DNA of 46,038 bases from an uncultured bacterium (lineage in GTDB: Bacteria; Patescibacteriota; Gracilibacteria; BD1-5; UBA2023): NCBI GenBank assembly GCA_903908595.1, contig CAIVSN010000091.1, forward strand, positions 1 to 46,038, in the 5' to 3' direction. How positions within the stretch are numbered: the first letter of the stretch is position 1; each line of letters starts with the position of its first letter. Below are positions 39,773 through 46,038 of the stretch, piece by piece. The translations under genes and the position numbers were made by a program. The notes below the pieces were generated by a model. The model was not told the origin of the DNA, did not search any database, and saw nothing but the letters and a program-made list of their open reading frames with translations.

Positions 39773-41590
39773 ATGACAGAAACACCTAGAGCTAAAGATA
39801 TAGTAGCGGCTGACGCGAGCCCTGCCACTCCCGCAGAAACTACCCAGAAGCTTCTTGATCGGGTAATCAAGGATGGAAGAGTCGATAAGAAAGAGCTCGG
39901 AGAACTCCTGGCTCGGAAGAGCGTGGACGCGGAAAAGATTTCCGATGAAACCCGGCAGGCGCTCAATATCCTCAAAACCGAGGCGTTGAATGATATCCTC
40001 AAAAACGGGCTGACGCTCGGGAAAGAAGATTCTTCCATCGTAACGGAACTTGATAATCGGTGATTTCTCGATGGTGCTCTTATTAAAAAGATAAAAGAAC
40101 TTCCTCCCGGAGAATCCATTACGGTTACGCTCGATTCGGCAGGGAAGCGAATCGTCGAATCCGGAATCGGAGACCGATTGTTTCACCTTGGCATGCGTAA
40201 CGAAGCGGTGGTGAGTGAAAAGAATTTGCTTTCCGTGGCCAAAGAAAATATCCGGGCTAAATTCTCTCTGCTCACTCCCGAAAACGTGGCTTACGTGGAT
40301 GCCATGGTTACCGACTTCGTAAAGGCAACGGGCGATTCCGATAAGTCGGCTCTCTTTGAAATGTCTGCCAGAGCCGAACAAGCTATGGTACGAATCTTGT
40401 GAACTTCCGAGTTCAACAACAGGATCAATTTCAAAAATACCCAAGACGTGAAAGATTTCGGCAAATTCATCGGGGATCTGAAAAGTCAGAAACCGGCACC
40501 TGCAGCAGCTCAGACCCCAGCAGCCGGACCCGCTCCGACACCCGCTGCCGCGAACCCACCAGCAAGGCCTGCCGATACTGCGGCGGCAAAGCCCCCATCA
40601 ACCCCTTCCGCCCCGGCCATAGAATTGAAACCGAATGCGGAAAAATTCTCCGGCAGCATCGCGAGTTTGGGCAATTTTTTGGCTATTCCCCATGAGAATT
40701 CGTTTTGAGCAGATTTGATGAAACCCGGGAATAAGGAGGCTCTCAAGTGACTCCTTACGATCCTTGAACTTAAGGATAGTGCCCCATATAAGGAAATCAA
40801 AGATAAGACCAAAGAAATTCAAGTAAAACTCGGACAAAAAGCCGATGGGGCATTCGGCCCCCAAACCCTGAAAGCTTGGAAGAGCCATTCGGAGTTCGGG
40901 GCGAAAAAGGAAGCGGCAGCGGCTGCTCCGGCCGCGCCTACGAATAAGCCGGTAACGGCATCTGCGGCTCCATCGGTCGCGCCCGGTACGACAGCTGCCA
41001 ATGCCCCCGTTGCGCCACAGGCACAGCCTGCTCCCGCAACCGTGCCAGCAGCGGCGCCACCGGCACAGCCTGCGGTCGCCCCCGCAGCTGCAGCTTCTCC
41101 GGAAAGCAAGGATTCTTTCGGTGACAATATCAGGATAACGAGTCTTTTGAATAAGCATAAAACGGCGTTCACAGCCGCTTGACTTACGATCGGTAGAGAA
41201 AATGGGATCAACACGTTGAGTTTGCCAAACGGGATCAGCGTGAAAATTGTTGGAAATACGAAAGACATCGTTCCTTCCGCCCCGCGGCTCGATGGAAGTA
41301 CGGTTTTCGTTTTCAATAATACGGGCCCAGACGGAAAAGCCCAAAAGGACGATACTCTTACCATTAAGACAATCAACGGCAACAAAGTTGCGTTTCTGAA
41401 TACGGAACAGTTGATTCCGAAAGTGCCACCCGTTGTACTACAGCCGATCGCGCCAGCAGCGGCGCTACCGGTACAGCCCGCAGCTCCAACCGCCCCCGCC
41501 GCCGCCCCAACCGCTCCCGCAACCGCTCCTACCCAAGTCTCCCCATCCTGAGCAACAGTCCTCTGAGGAGTAGCTGCCGCGTCTAAGTAA
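39773..41590 (+). CDS. Pro/Ala-rich protein with peptidoglycan-binding-like module
   Basis: 605-aa product from ATG 39773 to TAA 41588-41590 through seven TGA codons. N-terminal ~220 residues are soluble and charged. Then come Ala/Pro-rich linkers, and around residues 350-367 IQVKLGQKADGAFGPQTLKAW, close to PG_binding_1 repeats (L-Q-x-x-L-G...D-G-x-F-G-P-x-T). A second Ala/Pro linker leads to a beta-rich segment (VFVFNNTGPDGKAQKDDTLT) and a final Ala/Pro tail. No signal peptide seen, odd for a wall-binding module. The preceding 160 bp (39614-39772) are AT-rich with nothing clear. Function unknown; wall association is inference. Confidence 0.68.
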
Positions 41591-41631
41591 CTTCAGAAAC
41601 CTTTTTTCCCCATATCCATTACCCCCACTTT

Positions 41632-42987
41632 ATGACAACCACTGAAAAAGGAGGCTACACCCCCGAATCTTCAAATATCATCGATACCGCAACTTCCATC
41701 CAAGCGCTCCAACAAATGGGAGCACTGGTTTCGCTCGACCGAACGGCCATCAAGCTCACGGATACTCCGTTTCGGGCCTATAAGCTCAACGGCGATAATC
41801 CCGATAAACCCTTCGACGGCATCGGAAACGGAAAAGACAAAATGAAATACGTATCGCTCAAGAATTCCTCCAATCTGACGATCACGTACGAAGACGGCAC
41901 GATCAGCAAGTTTTACGTAGGAACCACCCCTCCGCCAAAACCCGAACAGAACCAATGACCGTCGCTCGTCGCCATGCAGAACGCGTTCAATGCGGGAAAG
42001 CCCGGAGGCGTGGCACTCAACTACGACGTGGCGCTCAAAAACAAGTCGACGGTCGTTATCAACAAGCCGGAACAGGGAAGCTCAAGCAATTCGAAAGCCC
42101 TGATTCTCAGAAATGACAAATGAGGCGTCGATTTTTCCCCTTCGAACAACGAAGAATTCAAGACGCTCGATTGGAAGAGCGAGAGCGTACGATCTCTCAA
42201 TTCCTACAATCTGCAATCCGTTGACGGGCAGCGCATGCGTCTCACTTGACCTGATACTCCGGCCAGCACGCTCAATTGGACTTCCAAAACCGACGGAGGA
42301 AAAATCGTGTTCACGGATGGCGGAATCGTTTCGATCTGCAATGCCACATGAGTAGGGACATATATCCCAATCAACGCGCCGGCAAGCGCTTGGGCAAGCT
42401 TCGGCGCCATGGCAAAAAAACCAGTTATCTACCTGTATCCCAAACAAGCGACCGAGATTACGGTTTCCGTAGAATTGACCGGCGCGGAAATGACGGCGGA
42501 ATATCCGAAGACCGTCAATGGGAAATGGAAGGTTCTCGCCACGCCTCGGGGAAACCTCACCGATCTTTCTACCGGTAGGAAATATTCGTACCTCTTCTGG
42601 GAAGCCGAAAAGGCGGGCGGGTTCCAATTGAATCTCGACCAAGCCCAATGCGTGAAACAATCCGACATTTGCGAATATCTCGAAAAATCGCTCAAGGTTC
42701 TCGGCCTCAACCCGAAAGAGGCCAATGATTTCATGGTGTACTGGCTCCCGGTTCTCGAAAGGAATCCGTACTCGATCATCGAATGGAAGACGAACGAATA
42801 CGAGGACATGGCCAAGCTCTGCGTTTCTCCGAAGCCCGATACCGTCATCCGCGTGTTCATGGTATTCCAGAAGTCCCAGACGATGGTAAACACCGGCGTG
42901 AGACAGCTTCAAAAAGCCACGAGAAAAGGATTTAGCGTGGTCGAGTGGGGAGGCTGCAATATGGATGAATCCGGAAGCGTCCGCTAG
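41632..42987 (+). CDS. Protein with KPVIYLYP-type conserved domain
   Basis: 451-aa product from ATG 41632 to TAG 42985-42987 through four TGA codons (41956, 42121, 42247, 42349). The N-terminal ~220 residues are beta-rich and unrecognised (FRAYKLNGDNPDKPFDGIG, VNYDVAL-like strands). The C-terminal part begins KKPVIYLYPKQATEITVSVE, then YPKTVNGKWKVLATPRGNL and YSYLFWEAEK, a pattern I know from uncharacterised bacterial proteins, followed by a helical end. No signal peptide. Downstream are two terminators. 41 bp after the preceding gene, so probably the same operon. Function unknown. Confidence 0.68.
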
Positions 42988-43004
42988 GAGATTCCAGGAA
43001 TTTT

Positions 43005-43044
43005 CGGAACGGGACTCGGAATAACGGGTTTCGTTCCGTTTTTT
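43005..43044 (+). terminator. Weak intrinsic terminator
   Basis: CGGAACG (43005-43011) pairs with CGTTCCG (43032-43038) and is followed by T6. It is the first of two terminators after the gene ending at 42987; the space between them can form other hairpins. Confidence 0.6.
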
Positions 43045-43120
43045 GGAGTTTTCAGGGACTCCAGAAAGCCATGGTGATCGCGAATAGACAGGATTCAGAG
43101 ATTCCCCAATCTCGCGATCG

Positions 43121-43153
43121 AAAGCCCCGTCAGGTTCGGACGAGGGGCTTTTT
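43121..43153 (+). terminator. Strong intrinsic terminator
   Basis: AAAGCCCCGTC pairs with GACGAGGGGCTTT (a two-base bulge) and is followed by T6. It ends the + strand unit just before the convergent AAA gene that ends at 43195. Confidence 0.88.
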
Positions 43154-43194
43154 TCGTGGGGGGATGGGAAGGCAAAGGTGCGAAGATCGGCGGT

Positions 43195-44505
43195 TTACCC
43201 GTCAATCTTCTCCAGCCACTTCGTGTAAATGCCCATGTCCACCATCTTGAGCGACGAGACCGTATCGGTAATCGCCTGGGTCAGCCGCTTCATGGTGATG
43301 ACTTCCTTCGAGAGCTGCTTCTCGATTTTTTTTGCATCGAAATCGGCGTTGTCCATGCTGGCAGCGAGCGTGAGGATCGATTGGCTCGCGTCTCGGGCCA
43401 CTTCGTCGCAGATCGTCTCGATATCGGAGGAAACGTACCCTTCCGTGAGCGTCGCGAGCTGGTCGTAGTCGAGTTTCCCGTGCGGGCGGCCGAGCCTTTC
43501 GATATACATCCGAAACATTTCCTTCCGGGCGGTGAAATCCGGCGGGGCGATATAGATCTTCTTGTCGAGCCGGCCGGACCGGAGTATCGCGGAGTCGAGG
43601 TGGTCGGGGCGGTTCGTGGCGGCGATGACGATGAGGTTCTGCGCCGAGGCGAGATCGTTGAATTCCTGGAGGAACTGCGAAACTTCCTCGGCCTTGCTCG
43701 CGTCCACGTGCTGGGTTCGGGAGGACAGGAGCGAGTCGATTTCGTCGAGGAAGAGCACGATAGGCCCGTTCTCGGCGGCTTCTTTCGCCCCGGTGAAGAA
43801 CGCCTTGATGTTCTTGGTAGTCTCGTGCATGTACGACGAGCCGAATTCCCCGACGCTTTTTTGGATGAATCCCGCGCCGAGTTCTTCGGTGAGCTTCTTC
43901 GTGATGAAGGTCTTCCCGGTGCCGGGAGGCCCGTAAAAGAGCAGTCCGGTCGGGATGGAAACCTGGAATTTGTCGTAGGATTCGGAGAGTTTCCGGTAGA
44001 GGGCGATTTTTGGGTCGGCGACGGACGGGACCGTTCCTTCGGCCGGTACGAGTTCGGCCTCCTTTTTCAATTTTTCCATGAGGAACTTGAACCGGAGGGG
44101 CGCGATGAAGCTTTCGGAGAGTTCTTTTTTGAGGTCGTCCATGCCGGCAATGCCCTTGAACCCCCAGGTTTCGGGATTTTTCATGGTAAAATACTTGACG
44201 TCGACCGAGGGTTTTTCCTTGGGTTCTTTTTCCTTTTCTTTGGCTTGCCCATGTGACGGCGATTCGTACGAATCGGTCGAGAGGGATTCTCCCGTCGCTA
44301 TGGCTTCGGGGGTCTTGAAGCTCGCTTCAAGCGCGGTCACGAGTTCGCTGGCCTTCTTGACACTGGCTTCCATTTTGACGATTCCGGCATCGTAGCCGTC
44401 TTTGGCTTCGCCTTTCCAGTCGGTGGTGACGACGGATTTGAATTCGGGGGAGCGGGTGACGGCCTGGAAAAACGCGTCGAATCCGGTTTGGTCTTTTGGG
44501 GTCAT
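43195..44505 (-). CDS. Vps4/katanin-like AAA ATPase
   Basis: 436-aa product, ATG 44505 to TAA 43195-43197, no in-frame TGA. Residues 1-~75 are a helical N-terminal region (possibly a helical bundle adaptor), 80-100 a charged Lys/Glu/Pro linker, then a single AAA module: Walker A YGPPGTGKT (191-199), Walker B LFLDEID (251-257), sensor IAATNRPDHLD, Arg fingers RSGRLDKK. The layout (helical N-domain, linker, one AAA) parallels Vps4/katanin-type remodelling ATPases. MIT-domain identity of the N-terminus cannot be shown by eye. Convergent with the 41632-42987 gene; a repeat A copy lies 27 bp upstream of its start. Confidence 0.87.
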   Translation of the reverse strand: MTPKDQTGFDAFFQAVTRSPEFKSVVTTDWKGEAKDGYDAGIVKMEASVKKASELVTALEASFKTPEAIATGESLSTDSYESPSHGQAKEKEKEPKEKPSVDVKYFTMKNPETWGFKGIAGMDDLKKELSESFIAPLRFKFLMEKLKKEAELVPAEGTVPSVADPKIALYRKLSESYDKFQVSIPTGLLFYGPPGTGKTFITKKLTEELGAGFIQKSVGEFGSSYMHETTKNIKAFFTGAKEAAENGPIVLFLDEIDSLLSSRTQHVDASKAEEVSQFLQEFNDLASAQNLIVIAATNRPDHLDSAILRSGRLDKKIYIAPPDFTARKEMFRMYIERLGRPHGKLDYDQLATLTEGYVSSDIETICDEVARDASQSILTLAASMDNADFDAKKIEKQLSKEVITMKRLTQAITDTVSSLKMVDMGIYTKWLEKIDG

Positions 44506-44532
44506 GGGTTGGAGTGGTTGGATTTTCGTGGA

Positions 44533-44696
44533 TATACCTCAGCGAATCTGGTTTTCGGTATTTTATGGTCATAGATTCGGAATAGATTTTATTTTTCTTC
44601 TTTTGGGAGCTTATCGGCAATACGAGACCAAAGAAAAAAATAAAAGATATCCAAATACGTGACTGGAAAACCGGGAAACCAGATTTGGTAGGTATA
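44533..44696 (+). repeat. Repeat family A, full copy 6 (divergent)
   Basis: 164 bp with termini TATACCTCAGCGAATCTGG and CCAGATTTGGTAGGTATA (imperfect inverse). The same internal arms and central CTTATCGGCAATAC region. It lies between the divergent AAA and CDF genes, so any terminator role would be as an insulator. Confidence 0.9.
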
Positions 44697-44796
44697 ATAT
44701 CTTTATTCCGGGAAAAATTCAAAAAATTCGTACGAAATTCGCGTTTTTTCAAAGTCGGCGTATATTTCCCCTCTGAAATATTTTGAAAATTATCCC

Positions 44797-45678
44797 ATGT
44801 CCGATACCGTACCGAATTCGAATGCCGAAGACAAAAAATCCGCGGCAATTGCTTCCATCATCGCGAGCGCGGGCCTCGCGTGAGGCAAGTTCGTCATCGG
44901 AATCATGACCGGCAGTTTGGGTATCATATCCGAAGCCATCCACTCGCTCATCGACCTGTTCGCCACGATCATCACGTATTTCGCGATCAAGTTCGGCGAC
45001 ATGCCGGCCGACGAAGACCACCACTACGGCCATGAAAAAATTGAAAGCCTTGCGTCCCTGGTCGAAACGGGGCTCTTGTTCGCGACGAGCGTCTGGATCA
45101 TGTACGAGTGCGCTCACCGGCTCATGGGCGCTCCGATGGAAATCGAAATCACCTGGTATGCCATTGCCATCATCGTCATATCCATAGTCGTGGATTTTTT
45201 CCGTTCGAAAAATCTCATGAAGGTCGCGAAGGCCACGCATAGCCAGGCGCTCGAAGCCGACGCGCTCCATTTCAGTTCGGACATGTGGAGCAGCGGGGCG
45301 GTATTGATCGGGCTTATCGGGGTATACCTTGGTTTTGCCTGGGCTGATACGCTCAGCGCGATGGTCGTGTCGCTCATGATTCTCAAGGCCGGTTGGTCCC
45401 TCGGGAAACAGGCGGTGGAAGTCCTGATTGACACGGCACCGAAAGGTTCCGAAGAGCGGATTCGTGAAATCGTCGCCCAGGTCGTGAAAAAGACGACTAT
45501 CGGAAGCGTCCGGGTCCGGACGTTCGAGGGGACGACTTTGGCCGTCGAATTGGAAATTTTCCTGCCGGGAAGTACCGAATTGCGCAAGGCGGTCGCGATT
45601 AAGAAGAAGATCCGGGAGAAAGTCCAAGAAACGTATCGGAAGGCGCACGTGTTTGTTTATGCGGATGTGGAGGAGTAG
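44797..45678 (+). CDS. Cation diffusion facilitator family transporter
   Basis: 293-aa product from ATG 44797 to TAG 45676-45678, one TGA (44881-44883, Gly in GLAGGKF). Exports divalent metal ions (Zn2+, Fe2+ or Mn2+) by proton exchange. Family layout: TM1 ASIIASAGLAGGKFVIG, TM2 with SEAIHSLIDL (metal-site Asp), the HHYGHEKIE loop, TM5 with ALEADALHFSSDMWSS (H-x-x-S-D metal site), TM6, and a cytopl. C-terminal dimer domain (RVRTFEGTTLAVELEIFLPG). About six TM segments. Specificity cannot be read from sequence alone. Confidence 0.93.
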
Positions 45679-45844
45679 AGGGGTAATTTTCCGAGACGTA
45701 CTGAAATTAGGGATGAACAATTTTTCTATTTTCAACAAGCAACACCCATAATCCAATATTTCTATCGTCCCGTTTCAAATCAGACCACTTACCGTAGGAT
45801 CTAGAAAATCATAAAATTCTCTCAAATAATTAATCGACGCTAAA

Positions 45845-45863
45845 CCACCAGCTCTGCTGGTGG
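45845..45863. other. Hairpin resembling IS200/IS605 subterminal hairpins
   Basis: CCACCAGC-TCT-GCTGGTGG, 8-bp stem with 3-nt loop, preceded by TAAA. Such hairpins are found near the ends of IS200/IS605 elements, and the open frame beyond it is cut by the contig end. A simple terminator hairpin is the alternative; there is no T tract on either side. Confidence 0.35.
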
Positions 45864-45905
45864 AATCCGCAAGGTTCTAATGTCCCGGTAATAGGTGCGT
45901 ATACT

Positions 45906-46000
45906 CTACTTTGTGTTAAAATCACCGTCTACCTCATTTTTAAGATCTAACACTTCTTTTTGTAAGTTTGACATATCTGGTACCCAGTATTTCTTCATCT
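45906..46000 (-). CDS. Short open frame, possible 3' end of a gene truncated by the contig end
   Basis: The minus strand reads about 30 residues (MKKYWVPDMSNLQKEVLDL... FNTK) ending at TAG 45906-45908. The ATG at 45998 lies at the adapter junction, so this may be the end of a longer gene whose start was never assembled. Not recognised. The rest of 45679-45905 shows no gene that I can support apart from the hairpin at 45845-45863; it is AT-rich compared with the CDF gene. Confidence 0.3.
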
Positions 46001-46033
46001 AGATCGGAAGAGCGTCGTGTAGGGAAAGAGTGT
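46001..46033 (+). other. Illumina TruSeq adapter sequence left in the assembly
   Basis: AGATCGGAAGAGCGTCGTGT followed by AGGGAAAGAGTGT is the reverse complement of the TruSeq universal (P5-side) adapter. The last five bases (46034-46038) are not explained. Biological sequence ends at about 46000. Confidence 0.97.
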
Positions 46034-46038
46034 ACGTC

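Overview
The window reads as one chromosomal contig from a bacterium that translates UGA as glycine (genetic code 25), as described for Gracilibacteria (BD1-5) and Absconditabacteria (SR1) of the Candidate Phyla Radiation. Nearly every recognisable gene contains in-frame TGA at glycine positions. In uracil-DNA glycosylase it falls in the conserved W-G-N-Y-A stretch, in ApbE in the F-G-G-V-G-K-G-Y stretch, and in Lgt just after C-C-F. All gene ends I read are TAA or TAG. With TGA read as glycine, the apparent fragments join into about 39 genes of normal family length. Base composition is roughly balanced, except for one AT-rich gene and one very GC-rich gene half. The last ~38 bases contain Illumina adapter sequence, so the right edge is an assembly end.

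Layout. 1-4.5 kb (+, one gene -): ApbE flavin transferase, overlapping uracil-DNA glycosylase, then unrecognised genes. 4.5-7 kb (-): two secreted proteins, one pilin-like and one large repeat-bearing surface protein. 7-8.5 kb (+): a TMEM43-like membrane protein. 8.6-12.1 kb (-): a AAA+ ATPase, a secreted thermonuclease with an Excalibur domain, and an unknown. 12.3-21.1 kb (-): a long same-strand cluster with a glutathionylspermidine-synthase-like ATP-grasp gene, eight consecutive small polytopic membrane proteins (at least four are tandem paralogues), an unknown 374-aa protein, spermidine synthase, AdoMet decarboxylase and a 364-aa membrane protein. 21.2-26.4 kb: a FISUMP-like secreted protein (-), then two + genes, the second a 1054-aa membrane protein. 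26.6-34.7 kb (-): TelA-like protein, terminator, then a tight operon of an SF2 helicase with a membrane-spanning C-terminus, two unknowns, a DUF350-like membrane protein and a membrane protein with a Gly/Ser tail. 35-36.5 kb: an AT-rich AAA/DUF4143 ATPase and a LamG remnant, bracketed by repeat copies. 36.6-43 kb (+): a large lipoprotein, Lgt, and two Pro/Ala-rich or KPVIYLYP-domain proteins. 43.2-45.7 kb: a Vps4-like AAA ATPase (-) and a cation diffusion facilitator (+).

Two short palindromic repeat families, each with terminal inverted repeats and no coding capacity, punctuate the window. Family A is ~165 bp, with six full copies, one half copy and small remnants. Family B is ~120 bp, with three copies. 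Three family A copies end within 10 bp of a stop codon, so they may serve as transcription ends.

Functional reading (inference): polyamine synthesis (SpeD, SpeE), a GspS-like ligase, DUF350, TelA, AAA ATPases and many small membrane proteins resemble, in content, the GspS-like/DUF350/polyamine neighbourhoods known from other bacteria (for example the E. coli yjf operon). Here the set is expanded with a tandem membrane-protein array and a membrane-linked helicase operon. This is the best candidate for an undescribed system in the window.
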